DNA of 64,000 bases from Didymella arachidicola (Eukaryota; Ascomycota; Dothideomycetes; Pleosporales; Didymellaceae), in contig CM049993.1 of the NCBI GenBank assembly GCA_016630955.3, forward strand, positions 1,612,001 to 1,676,000. Direction: 5' to 3'. The translations under genes were made by a program, and so were the position numbers. Shown piece after piece: positions 33,314-44,058 of the stretch (within the stretch, counting starts at the first letter, position 1; each line of letters starts with the position of its first letter). Below the pieces are notes generated by a model. That model saw only the letters and a list, made by a program, of their open reading frames with translations. It was not told the DNA's origin and searched no databases.

Positions 33314-33898
33314 ATGTCCGACTCGCCATCGCCCCCTCGATTCAACACTACCACCATGTCTATCCCGATGGGCTTCGGCGCGCAGATCAAGGCCCTCCAA
33401 CAAGCCCAGCGCGAGCAAGCTGACCGCATCACCTTCCTCGAGCGCGAGAACGCCGCCCTCAGAGATTCTCAGCAGCCTTCCCCAGATCTGCTCGCGCGCA
33501 TCGAAGCCTTGGAAGCGCACAACGCACACCTTGCCGCGCGCCGCAAGGAAGCCGTCGCCCAGCTCATCAACCTGCGCACCCTCCACCAAGAGTCCGCAAA
33601 CGCGTTCCAGGTACGCGCCAACGACATCGAACCTGATGATCTCGAGGGCATGCTGGGCGTGTACGGAACGAGCATGACTACGGTGGTTAATCAGCACCAG
33701 CGTGTGCTCGGCCACCTGCGCATGAACGGCCAAGTCAACGCCTCGCTCGCGTATGGTATGCCTGCATATGGCCCTGCCGGTGTGCCTCATGCGGCGGGTT
33801 GCTACCCAGTCAGCCGTGTCTATCCACCCAACTACAACCAGACTGGGTACTGCCATGCCCACCAGCTGCCCTACTCGTGCCGAGTGTGCGGACAGTAG
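33314..33898 (+). CDS. Small coiled-coil protein with Cys/His C-terminus
   Basis: Single-exon 194-aa protein starting MSDSPSPPRFNTTTMSIPMG. A helical coiled coil spans about residues 25-90 (IKALQQAQREQADRITFLER, LLARIEALEAHNAHLAARRK), then a second helix (VAQLINLRTLHQESANAFQV) and a Gly/Pro/Tyr-rich part. The last residues, YCHAHQLPYSCRVCGQ, hold a C-x-H...C-x2-C arrangement that might bind zinc. Earlier upstream in-frame ATGs (33113) would add a Ser/Thr/Pro-rich leader lying in promoter-like sequence, so 33314 is preferred. Family not recognised; no function assigned. Codon use and lack of stops on the coding strand support a real gene. Confidence 0.55.
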   Translation: MSDSPSPPRFNTTTMSIPMGFGAQIKALQQAQREQADRITFLERENAALRDSQQPSPDLLARIEALEAHNAHLAARRKEAVAQLINLRTLHQESANAFQVRANDIEPDDLEGMLGVYGTSMTTVVNQHQRVLGHLRMNGQVNASLAYGMPAYGPAGVPHAAGCYPVSRVYPPNYNQTGYCHAHQLPYSCRVCGQ

Positions 33899-34481
33899 GT
33901 TGCTTTTTGCTCTTTAGCACGGTGTAGCTTTTTGCAAGCAGCTGTGTCTAAACGGCTCGCGCAGACCAGTATTCTGTTACAAAGGCGGTTTGGTCCATGA
34001 CGTTTACTCCGCTATTTGATTTGTGCTGCTGGATATGGAGCGCCCGCAAATGCGCAGCTTTGGTTTTGTATTTTCCTGGCATGTTGGGCCTTTCTTTCGG
34101 AATCCGTGCATGGTCTGCATGATAGCGTGGGCAGAGCGTGTGCTTCCATCTTTCTTGGAGACATTCACTCCTGGAGGATCTATGCTGCACAGCTTATTGT
34201 GCTTCTCGCGTTTGGCACATTCCTGGGTTTTGATTCTGAGGTGTGTATGGTAACTTCTCCGGCGCAAGACAATTAATGCAGTTGTATCTCACATATGCCT
34301 CACCGCGAAAACTTTGGATGATGTTGACAGTTCTCTCGACAGGGTACGTCGAGGTTACAAAGCGCCGGTACTGCCCTACATGGATCGAGCCAATCACGAA
34401 GAGCCCATTGACCCCGCTAAGCACCCCACACGCGCATACCAAAAGTTCGCGACGGTGTCGTGCTTGTCTGTACACTCAGCC
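33899..34481. other. Spacer upstream of TYW1
   Basis: Frames of 80-108 codons on both strands overlap and lack domains. The plus-strand frame 34016-34276 is hydrophobic (FLACWAFLSESVHGLHDS) but has no support from splice sites or family similarity that I recognise. Confidence 0.4.
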
Positions 34482-36908
34482 ATGGCGACTTCAATCAGGC
34501 CAGAGCAGCTCTTCATTGGTGGGTGTAGGCCGACCCTATGTTACCCCTCGTGCTAATGTGTACCTGTAGAGTTGTTCTCGATTTGGCATACGCACCGAGT
34601 GTCGATTATCGCGGTCGCAGTTGCTCTTGCTCTGGTTGTGCGTTTCACGAGACAATCGCGCAATGCTCGAGAGAAGGTGTCCGTCTCACCAGCACCGGCT
34701 TCACCCACCGAGGAGAAGAAGACCATCGAGCTGAGGCCAGAATGGCTTCCCGAGAACACGACGATCGTGACACCCGCGCTTAACATCGACGATCATGCCG
34801 AGGACGATACAAACGTGGTGGCGGCACTTCCGAAAGCGAAGAAAAGGCCCAAGACTGTCAAGGGGAAAAAGAGACCGAAGAAGGTCGCGAAGCCAGTCAT
34901 TGACTACAACCACACCACAGACAAGATCCAGCCTTTGATCTTCTTCCAGTCGGTCACTGGCACAACCGAGAAGCGTGCTAAGCAAGTCGCGGAACTCCTT
35001 ACAGCCTGGACAACGGGCTGCGATCAGTCGGCATCCTTCCTTGCGCCACAGCTGCTCGACCTCTCAGACATCGACTACGACGACTACTTCATCAGCGCGC
35101 CGAAAGGCGAAGCAAACACAAAGTATTTCTACCTGATCCTCGCACCGACCTACAACATCGACACTCTGCTAGACGCATTCATTGAGAATTTGAGTGAAAC
35201 ACACAACGACTTCAGGATCGACACAGCATCGTTGAGTGGTCTTTTGGGTTATTCAGTGTTTGGATTTGGAGACAAGGAAGGATGGCCATCAGAAGAGGAG
35301 GGCTTCTGCACGCAAGCGAAGGAGGTCGATAGGTGGATGGCAAGACTCACAGGCCGCAAGAGAGCCTATCCTCTGGGCATGGGAGACGTCAAGAATGATG
35401 CTGAGGAGCGTCTGACTGAATGGCGTCTTGGTGTACAAGAAGCACTGGTCGAGGTTGCTGAGGGTCGAGGACTGGGCGAGGGCGTGCTCGGCAGCGGCGA
35501 TGCTGTCGAGAGTGACGAAGAAGACGTGGACGACGGGGATAGCGGCGAGGAGACACCGCGCGTGGACGATGTCGAGGATCTGGGCGGAATGGCCAACGGA
35601 GCCGCGGCGCCCATTCCAGTCGACTTCACGAATTACAAGGGCAAACCCAAGGTCAATGCCCCCGCAGCGCCCAAGCAAATGGTGCCGGTTACTTCTCCCA
35701 CGCACGCCGCGCTCACGAAGCAAGGATACTCTATCATCGGCAGCCACAGTGGTGTCAAGATCTGTCGGTGGACGAAATCGGCACTTCGAGGTCGTGGCTC
35801 GTGCTACAAGTACTCTTTCTACGGCATTGCGTCACATCTCTGCATGGAAGCCACGCCGTCGTTGTCCTGTTCGAACAAGTGCGTATTCTGCTGGCGACAC
35901 GGCACTAACCCTGTGGGCACGACGTGGCGGTGGGTCACAGATGCTCCCGATGTCATTTTCGACGGCATCACGGCGGCACACTACAAAAAGATCAAGATGA
36001 TGAAGGGCGTGCCTGGCGTAAGAGCCGAGCGGTTCGCAGAGGCGATGCGCATCCGGCACTGCGCGCTTTCGCTCGTGGGCGAGCCCATCTTCTACCCGCA
36101 CATCAACGAGTTGCTGCGAATCATGCACGAAAACCGCATCTCGACATTCCTGGTGTGCAACGCACAGCATCCTGCGCAGCTGGCGTCGCTCATCCCCGTC
36201 ACACAGCTGTATGTGTCGATCGACGCATCCAACAAGGAATCTCTGCGCAAGGTCGACCGACCGCTGCACCGCGACTACTGGGAGCGGTTCTGCGCCTGTC
36301 TCGACATCCTGCGCGCTCGGCGGTTCGAGCAGCGCACCGTGTTCCGGCTGACGCTGGTCAAAGGGTTCAACATGGAAGAGGAAGTCAAGGGGTACGCGGA
36401 TCTCGTTGAGCGGGCGCTCCCGTGCTTCGTCGAGGTCAAGGGCGTGACGTACTGCGGGACCAGCGCCGCGGGGTCTGCGGGGCTGACGATGCAGAACGTG
36501 CCGTTCTACGAGGAGGTGGCCGAGTTTGTGCTGCTGCTGGAGAAGGAGCTCCACGCTCGCGGCCTGCAGTACGGGATTGGGGCCGAGCACGCGCACTCGT
36601 GCTGCATCTTGCTCGCGGACAGCACGCGGTTCAAGCGCGGGGGCAAGTGGGCTACGCGCATCGACTTTGAGCGGTTTTTCGATCTGTATGAGGGTAAGGT
36701 CGAGGGCTCGAGGTTGGAGGATGGTAAGGTGGTGGGATGGAGGCCAGAGGACTATATCGGGCCTGATACGCCTGAGTGGGCGCTCTGGGGGAACAAGGGG
36801 TTTGATCCGAGGGACCAGCGGGTGGATCGTAAGGGTCGGCCCAAGACGGAGGGAGAAGCTCAGGCGAGCCCGATGGAGGCGGCGCGGAGGGCGGCGCTGG
36901 AGTTTTAG
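34482..36908 (+). CDS. TYW1: tRNA 4-demethylwyosine synthase Tyw1
   Basis: Exon 1 (34482-34518) and exon 2 (34570-36908) join across a 51-nt intron (GTGGGT...GTGCTAATG...TGTAG) to give 791 aa. The N-terminus has a membrane anchor (VSIIAVAVALALVVRFT), then a Lys-rich linker, a flavodoxin domain (LIFFQSVTGTTEKRAKQVAE; LILAPTYNIDTL; SVFGFGDKEGW), an acidic spacer, and the radical-SAM domain with the CxxxCxxC cluster loop SLSCSNKCVFCWRHGTNPVG at about residue 445. Further matches are VGEPIFYPHINELLR, TFLVCNAQHP, LYVSIDASNKESLRKVDRPL and the C-terminal HAHSCCILL. Tyw1 uses pyruvate and SAM to form the tricyclic base of wybutosine in tRNA-Phe, on the cytosolic side of the ER in yeast. Very confident. 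Confidence 0.96.
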
Positions 36909-37800
36909 ATTTAGCCCATGATTGTGTGAATTGAGTGTCTGAATTGTCGCCATTTGAGCCAATAGTCATATTCATTTCTGACATGCTGTCTGACTATTGA
37001 AACAATCAAGCTACTGTAACCTTCGTCCAAGTAATATACGCGAGGTGTGGTGTCGCAAGCCCTCGAACGAGTTCCCTCTGATCTCCTCCTATCACGTGAC
37101 ACTAGCACCTGATGGTCTCCCTCTCGTTCCCTCACCAAGTCACACTAGCGTTGAAACATGCAGCCATTGAAAAATAGACTTCTGAGTGCTAAAGGATGGT
37201 CAAGCGTGTGCAAGGCGGCTCGCGTTATTCTCCGAGGCCAGCGGGTGGGTGGGTGGGTTGCACGCTAGGCTGATTGGTGGTGGTGGTGGTGTTTCGAGAG
37301 GCGATTGGGAAGGCGGTGGGATGGGGCGGCGCAGGGGTCAACCCGGGGCCTGCAGATCAGATCATGGGAGCAGGCGATGGCTGGTGGTGTGGGAGGTGGT
37401 GTGGAGGGGCAGAGTCTCTGGAGTGAGGGGATTGATTAGTAGGTGGATGTCAAGGGCGAAGTTGCAGACTTGGTGTGCGTGTGTAGTTGTGTTGTGGTGC
37501 AGTAAATGATACTTGACAGTAGATGGACAGGCCAGGGGCGCAGACAGGGATGTGAGGCGCTACTCGGCAGGCACCCGAGTGGGCGCGGTAGAGTTCGCGT
37601 CGGTCGAGAGATTTGTTTGGGCGTGGTCTGAGCGCGGGCATGGATGGCCCCTATGCTTAGGCACGATGATGCGCGCGCAAGGACCGCTCGCGCGCAGGAC
37701 CCCTTCTCCTCGTCCAGTCCGCGTCGCCGTGCCTTGGTGACTGACGCGCGCTGCATGCACAGTGGGAGCGTTGGACGCGACATGTGAAGCCGCGAGCGAC
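36909..37800. other. Spacer with G-rich simple repeats upstream of the hydrolase gene
   Basis: No supported gene. A (GGGT)n tract lies at about 37242-37259 and a (GGT)n tract at about 37275-37291. The following 500 bp are G-rich on the plus strand and lead into the GC-rich start of the large hydrolase gene. Possible upstream frame from GTG 37762 was not used because it has no ATG before 37801. Confidence 0.5.
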
Positions 37801-40800
37801 ATGCCCACGGCACCATCGATAGCCTCGCCCCGGCCCCGAACCGCCTGGCGACCTCGACCTGGCTCTGGCTCTGGCTCTGGCTCTGGCTTTGGCTCTGGCA
37901 CCGCATCTGGCACCGCATCTGGCAACGGCAGCAGCCTCGACTCCGGCATGGACGCCCTCAGCAGCGGAGCAGGCGCTGCACACTCGACGCCCAGGGTCCC
38001 CGCGGAGCTCGCGCGCGAGAGCCCGCCGACCCAAACTCTGCGCTCGCGGCGGCGCCCCAGCATCCCGTCGTCGAGCGCGAGGGCGTCGGCGCTGTCGGTC
38101 GACACCAGCAGCAGCCGCGCGAAGAAGCAGCCGCAGCGCAGCGCCAACTACATCCGCACGCAGGCGGCGAGCCCCGAAGTCATCTCGTCGCTGATCGACC
38201 AGCTGTCGGCCATCTCGGCCAGCACCCAGAGCCACTTCGACCGCCTGCCCGCGACCGCCGCCCGCGAGACGAGCCCAGCCGCCGCCGCCGCCGCCGCCGC
38301 CGACGACGAGACCGGCCGCCCGCCCTACCACCGCGCGCTGCGCGACCAGAACGACGTCTACCCCGACGACGACGACGCCTGCGAGCCGCCCGTCGTGCGC
38401 ACCTCGAAGCCGCCCTCGGGCAGGTCGCCCATCACCGCGCCCCCGCCGCGCCCCCGCAAGGACAAGGCGCACTCGCTGGCCAGCTACCTGGGCCGCAGCG
38501 CCGGGAGCAGCGCCAGCCTGCACTCGTGCCACTCGGCCCGCTCGCACCGCTCGTCGACCAGCTTCGGCGCCATCAGCATCGACGCCGCGCCCCACGCCTC
38601 CAAGCCCGTCCCCGACAGCGCCCGCTCGTCCGCCGAGAGCAGGCGCAGCGTCAAGCGGCCCCGGAGCCTGATGTACATGAGCTCGCGCGAGCGCCTGAAG
38701 CAGAAGGAGACGGACACGCGCAAGCGCCTCGATGACGCCTCGCCTGACTCGCCGCGCAAGCCGGCCGCCCAGCTGTTTCCCTACGAGGACACGATCAAGG
38801 AGGAGCCTTACGTGCTCGCCCGGGAGGACGACCCGTACACCATAGCCAGGGAAGAAATCGCCAACGACGACGACGACGACGACCCCTACACCATAACCCA
38901 GCAGGGCCTCGCCAGCGAGGACCACACCGCCGCCGAGTCATCACGCTCCGCCCACCGCTACCCCAGCAGAAACGCAAGCCCCGCCCGCCGCATCCGCATG
39001 AACCTCGTCGACGGGCCGCAGCGCGAGCCTCTGATCGACCATCTCGTGCCGGACAGAGGCTCGTCGCTGCGGCACGCCAGCCCCACCAAGAAGAGCAGGA
39101 AGAGCAGCGCGAGCAGGAGCACGAGCAAGGGCAAGGGCAAGGAGGCCGAACGCCCCAAGACCGTCCCAGAACAGCCGCCAACACCAACAACAGACCCGGA
39201 AGAGGACCGCAAGCAGCGCCTGCTCCGCGAGCTGGAGCAGGAGGAGAACGAGGTCGCGCAGAGGATCAAGCAGCTGCGCGAACAGAAGCTGCTGCGCGAA
39301 AAGACGGCGGCAAAGCTGCCGGCACACGCGCCTGCAGGGACAGGGAGTGCCGTCAAGCCTCACGTTTCAGGACTCCCGAGCCCTGAAGCCTCGCCTACAT
39401 CCGTCGTGTCACCCTCGTCAGAAGCCCGCGAAGACTGCACAAAAGCCCACAGGCTCCTGGGCATCTCGCTGCCCCCCATGGCGCGCTCGTCCACCGAGAG
39501 CGAGCTCAACAAACCTCTACCCAGCATCGAGCCGCGCGAGCCAACACGTCCAGCACCGCTCCCGCCACACCTGCGACACTCGCGCCATAGGAGCCTGACT
39601 GTCAACGACGGCGATGATCTGCCCCTCCCCATCAACTACGCTCTGGCGCTGAAAAGCTTGGATACGTCAGCGCCAAACTCGCCGCGAACCCCCCGCGTAG
39701 ACTCGACGCAGATGACCCTGCCTCCCCACCCTGGATCCAGCTCGGCGTCTGCAAAAAGAGCAGACTCCAGCTCGGCATCTACAAGAAGAGCAGACTCCAG
39801 CTCGGCATCTACAAAAAGAGCAGACTCCAGCTCGGCATCTACAAAAAGAGCAGACTCCAGCTCGGCATCTACAAAAAGAGCAGACTCCAGCTCGGCATCT
39901 ACAAAAAGAGCAGACTCCAGCAGAGAAGGGCTCAAACGATCCAGCTCGCTCTCTGTCGGCGGCAGATCCGCCCTTGGGCGCAAAGCAAACAGCATGGTCA
40001 TGGATGGGCCACAGGGCCACAAACACTCCTCCAGCCTGACCGAGGGCAAACCTGCCACTTTCCGCTCCGCGAGCGAGGAGATCAGCTCGGGGCGGCACTC
40101 GTCGCTGAGCATGGCATCGGCCTCGAACAGCTTCACCCTGCAGCAGAAGAAGACGCTGACGAAGAAGAAGAAGAGGTGGTCGCATCCTGATCTGCCGGCT
40201 AAAGCAGAAAAGGCACACAACGACCGGGTCGACAGGCAGGAAGCGAAAGACGATGAGGCGAGAAAATCGCAAGCCTCGCACTATGTGATGAATCCATGGA
40301 TTCCGGTTATTGAGGAGCGTCCGTCTTCGCTGGACTCTATCGACATGGACGTCGATGCCTATCTCCGGGCGCCGCGGCTGTCGCAGAAGATACGGCACCC
40401 GCAAACAGGGCGAATCATATCTTTCTCCGAGGTTGGCGACCCCAATGGCTTCGCCATCTTTGTCTGTGTGGGAATGGGCCTGACGAGATTCGTCATGGCT
40501 TTCTACGATCAGCTTGCTGCGACGCTGAAGCTAAGGTTGATCACGCCTGAACGGCCGGGTGTGGGAGCGAGTCAAGTCGATCCTAATGGGACTCCCTTGA
40601 CGTGGCCTGGTATGCTAGATCAGACGACCCCTGACAGGCAATGCTAATGCTCACAGACGACGTCCTCCACATATGTCAAGCGCTGAAGATCACAAAGTTC
40701 TCACTGCTGGCCCACTCCGCAGGCGCCATCTACGCCCTTGCAACATCCCTCCGCATGCCCCAGCACATACGCGGACGCGTGCACCTCCTCGCGCCCTGGA

Positions 40801-41582
40801 TCCCTCCATCGCAAATGGCGCCATTAGGCATGGGCCACGACTCACCACCAACACAACAGCTGCCCCGATCCCAGCGCTTCCTCCGCGCCCTCCCGCCCTC
40901 ACTCCTCCGCCTCGCAAACTCCACCTTCCTCAGCGAAACCAGCGCCTCCCTCCAGCGCACCGGGCCCGCCAAAGCGCCCAAACCGCGCCGCAAAAGCACA
41001 GCGCCGGGCTCCCCTCGCAACGAAACCCCCCCACCCCGGCCCTCCCTCAAAGACAACCGTCGCGAATCAATGCTCATGATGGACCAAGTCCTCCCCAACG
41101 CCAGCACCCTCACCCTAACCGTCTCGCACACCCACGACTCCGCGACCGAAAAAGCCCGCCTCGCCGCCCTCTCCGCCGCCGAACTCGACCGCCAACGCGC
41201 CTTCGACGAGCGCCTCACCTTCGCCATCTGGGACCGCGCAACCCTCAACGCCAACCCAGCAACCGACCTCATCGTCTGCCTCGAAACAAAACAAACCATC
41301 GGCTTCCGCTACGAAGACATCAACCGCCCCGTCGTCATCCACCACGGCAGCAAGGACTCACGCGTCCCCGTCGATAACGTGCGTTGGCTGGGCAAGGTGA
41401 TGCGCAAGACGGAGGTCAGGGTTCTGGAGGGCGAGCAGCATGGGCTTATGGCCCAGGCGAGTGTTATGGGCGCGGTGCTCGAGGAGATGGGGCAGGAGTG
41501 GAGGGATTGGACGAGTGTGGTTAGGCAGGCGAGTGCGGGGGATTTGAGGGGGGCGGCGAGGAGGAAGGCGAGTTTTGCGTAG
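37801..41582 (+). CDS. Large low-complexity protein with C-terminal alpha/beta-hydrolase domain
   Basis: Exons 37801-40609 and 40657-41582 (47-nt intron, GTATGC...GCTAATGCTCACAG, phase 1) give 1244 aa. Most of the N-terminal ~850 residues is predicted disordered: Gly/Ser repeats, poly-Ala, Asp runs, Ser/Arg/Pro tracts, a charged coiled coil (LLRELEQEENEVAQRIKQLR), and six copies of a decapeptide of the form SSSASTKRAD. From about residue 860 an alpha/beta hydrolase fold begins: HPQTGRIISFSEVGDPNGF, ITPERPGVGAS, and the nucleophile elbow LLAHSAGAIYAL, with candidate acid in HHGSKDSRVPVDN and His in LEGEQHGLM. An insert of about 120 residues rich in Pro/Arg interrupts the cap region. Similar proteins exist in filamentous fungi but the substrate is unknown. 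Confidence 0.85.
37858..37925 (+). repeat. CTGGCT hexamer repeat encoding Gly-Ser
   Basis: Six-base units (GGCTCT/CTGGCT variants) run about 11 times in frame near the start of the hydrolase gene and encode alternating Gly and Ser with a few Thr/Ala changes. Length-variable by slippage. Confidence 0.8.
39733..39912 (+). repeat. 30-bp in-frame minisatellite, six copies
   Basis: Six 30-bp units start at 39733, 39763, 39793, 39823, 39853 and 39883. Units 3-6 are identical; unit 1 has four differences and unit 2 one (AAGAAG for AAAAAG). Each encodes ten residues of the form SSSASTKRAD. Because the unit is a multiple of three, copy-number change keeps the frame. The nearly perfect identity suggests recent expansion. 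Confidence 0.93.
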
Positions 41583-42093
41583 GGAGGGGGTGAGCGAGCG
41601 CAGCATAGAGCACGGAGCGGAGCGAGCAGCGAGCGTAGAGCACAGAGTCGAGTGAGTGAGTCCGTACCCACGACACCAGAGCGAAAAAACGACACCCAAC
41701 GCCCGACACGATACGACACTTTTCCCCGCCTTTGTCAGCTTCCATCACCATCACCATCTATTGTTTAATCTCCTTTCTTTTGTCTTGTCGTATACCCCTT
41801 GTACATACATATATACATACATACATACACACGTTTTTTTTTTTTTTTTTTTTTTGCTTGGAGTCGAGATTTCGTGGCCGTGGCTGTGAGTGAGATTGGA
41901 TCGGCAAGGTCTGTTTTCGACGACAGATGGAGTGGTTTTTGATACTCTGGACCGTGTTCTCACAGGTCACTGCAAGGGTGGGAAATGTGAGAGAAGGAGA
42001 GGATTTCGAACAGCCCATGGCATATTCTGGAGCACAGTAAACAAAAGCAGCAACACAAACCCAGGTGCCGTCCTAAACTCAACGATGATCGAA
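41583..42093. other. 3' flank of hydrolase gene with microsatellite and T22 run
   Basis: Holds a GAGCG/GAGCA-rich imperfect repeat (about 41590-41660), a (TACA)n tract at about 41802-41830 and a run of 22 T at 41834-41855. No gene seen. The frames across the T run are low-complexity artefacts. Confidence 0.7.
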
Positions 42094-42848
42094 TCATAAA
42101 GCCTAGAAATTCGCACCGCCCGTGTCCCACCACAAGAGCCCTTCCAGCACCGCCCCCTCCCGCCTTCCCCTCACCCACCGCCTGCCCTCTCCTCTGGTCC
42201 CCACCGGTTCCCTCCCCCGCCGAGCACTCGATCGGTTGCTCCCCGCCCCCTCCAAAATTACATGGCATGTACAAAACGCAGAGCCACAGGAGCATCGGCA
42301 CACACGCATCGTTCAGAAATCGACTTACAGTGTACTCGTAGATGGAGATGTAGGTGTCCATGTTGCCACAGGCTTCGTTGGTCGTCGAGCCCCGACACAG
42401 CGTCTGGCAGTTTGTGTTGCCGAGTGGAGCCGGGTTACCAGCGGTGGCCGAGTTGCTGAGGTTGATCACGTTGCCGCACCCTGCAGCAGTATCAGTAGTG
42501 ACGCGGTCTGCTCGATTTCGGACAAGACATACAGCACTGGTCGTCATTGGTTCCGGCGAACTTGTAACCTTGGGTCCTACACAATGCGGTGCATGGCGCA
42601 CCGCCGTTAGTCGTCAACCGGGTGAAAGACCCGTTGAGAGCGTGAGGGGAATTGGGGAGCGTTGCAACAGTGTCACTGAACACATCAGCGAGTGCGAGCA
42701 CGGAAAGCTCCAGGGACACAGACGAGTAGCAGCCTTTGTATCTCCAGCCGTTGCCGAGAGAGCTGTTTGGAGCGGGCGACCGCGGTGACTGCGCGCTTGC
42801 CCCGGTGAGCAGCGCCGCACCGGCTATGAGATAGTCGAATGCTTTCAT
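42094..42848 (-). CDS. Secreted WSC-domain protein
   Basis: Exons on the minus strand: 42848-42724, 42675-42533, 42480-42329 and a putative 9-nt last exon 42102-42094, 142 aa in all. Signal peptide MKAFDYLIAGAALLTGASAQ. Splicing assembles one WSC domain: WRYKGCYSDTV, then CTALCRTQGYKFAGTNDDQ followed by CWCGN, and CQTLCRGSTTNEACGNMD, with the expected eight or so cysteines. WSC domains are thought to bind carbohydrate and occur in cell-wall stress sensors and wall enzymes; here no transmembrane or Ser/Thr-rich stalk follows, so the product may be secreted and soluble. The 3' end is uncertain. After a good GTAAGT donor at 42328, the acceptor TTTCTAG gives a two-codon tail; an earlier AG (about 42250) would give about 48 extra Gly/Arg-rich residues ending at 42103. 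Confidence 0.78.
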
Positions 42849-44058
42849 CGCAGCGGAAGTCGGGGGACTCTGGTGCGTGAGAGAGCGGGGGATCTGGGGT
42901 TAGCAGGATAAGAGCAGGAATACAAACGAACTTTTTTTCTTCTTTTTTTTTTTGATGGGATATCAGGGTTATTGGGATGGTGAATTGGTCGGAAATGACA
43001 GTGTCAGGACTCAAAGACTGACGGGTGCGATAGGGATCGGGGAAAGAGAGTGAGGAAGGGATTGGAAGGGTCTGTTTGATACTTAAAGCTGCAATCTTCA
43101 TTCATGCCAAGGAAGGCGCGTGTAGACGCGTCGAAAGCAAGGGATGAGGTTGATCACGAACAATAGCATGTTGCTTGCTTGTCCAGGGACTCGGCTCGAG
43201 CACGACCGGCGAACAGTGAACTCGAAATGGAGGTTTTAACAAGCACCGTTGTGCAAACTACTCGATGCATGAATGCATTCACAGCCGTGAGCTTTGCCAT
43301 AAGTGACTATCGCCATCACATCTTTCGCTGTAGCATTGGCGACTATTGTGGCCAAGAAGGGATAGCTGTGTTAGAAGTAGCAGTTCGTCACATTCCTGGA
43401 CGACTTTGACATCAGTAGACGACCGCCTGTACTTCCTTCTAATTCATGTCATGATCAGATGCCGCGGAGTGTTTGTGACCGATACAAAACTGGCATATTG
43501 CGGGTTCCTGCTGCAGACTGCCAACGCGCTGCACTCCTCACCGACATCTCAGAGAGGCCGGTGAAGATCCTGAAAATGACATTGAGTAGAGTATAGACCC
43601 TGTTTGCATGTCGTCTTTTGCTTGCTCTTGATTCAGAGGACTCGTGGACACGAGTGAGGAGGTTGAGGTGAGCAGCACTCTTGCTCTCAGGCGCTTGCAC
43701 CGGACCGTTCGACATGAAATCACGTGCAAACGACATATCCGTAACCACTTCTGTTGGTGGGAGGTCATGGTCAAGAGCTGCGGAGTGAGGTGCATCCGTG
43801 GGTTGGTGGTGTGGGGCAGGAGGGACCGCGGCATTTGGTCCGGCGCCCTGGACGTCGACAAGCATGACGCGACCGCCATGTTGGAGCAGCAAACTCACAC
43901 GACCCAAACACCACATTTGTCGCACACCCTCCAGGTCTCCTTAGATGACTGACCCTGATCCGGCGGTCGCAATGCGCTCAGACCGATAGCATCACCGAAC
44001 CCCCCCGCTTGCTTGACCCCCTGCGCAAGGCCCGGCTAGGAACTTGGTCTCGGCTGCC
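42849..44058. other. About 1.2 kb divergent region, no supported gene
   Basis: Lies between the starts of the WSC gene and the RING-ligase gene. Overlapping frames on opposite strands around 43455-43952 (up to 156 codons) lack domains. A T-rich tract (42930-42955) precedes the WSC gene. I see no RNA gene or repeat. Confidence 0.45.

Noticed and set aside
35832..36962. 376-codon minus-strand frame
   Set aside because: Antisense to the conserved TYW1 radical-SAM domain; no domain of its own.
37657..38925. 422-codon minus-strand frame rich in Val/Gly/Arg
   Set aside because: It is antisense to the GC-rich hydrolase gene; long open frames on the opposite strand are expected in such sequence, and composition is not protein-like.
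39636..40404. Minus-strand frames with a repeated ESALFVDAEL or CRAGVCSFCR decapeptide
   Set aside because: They are the reverse-strand reading of the 30-bp minisatellite of the hydrolase gene, not a repeat protein.
29086..41582. Functional cluster linking Arb1, inositol kinase, TYW1 and the hydrolase
   Set aside because: The genes are on different strands with their own promoters and belong to unrelated pathways; proximity alone is not evidence.
43455..43952. 156-codon minus and 102-codon plus frames
   Set aside because: They overlap on opposite strands and neither has family features.
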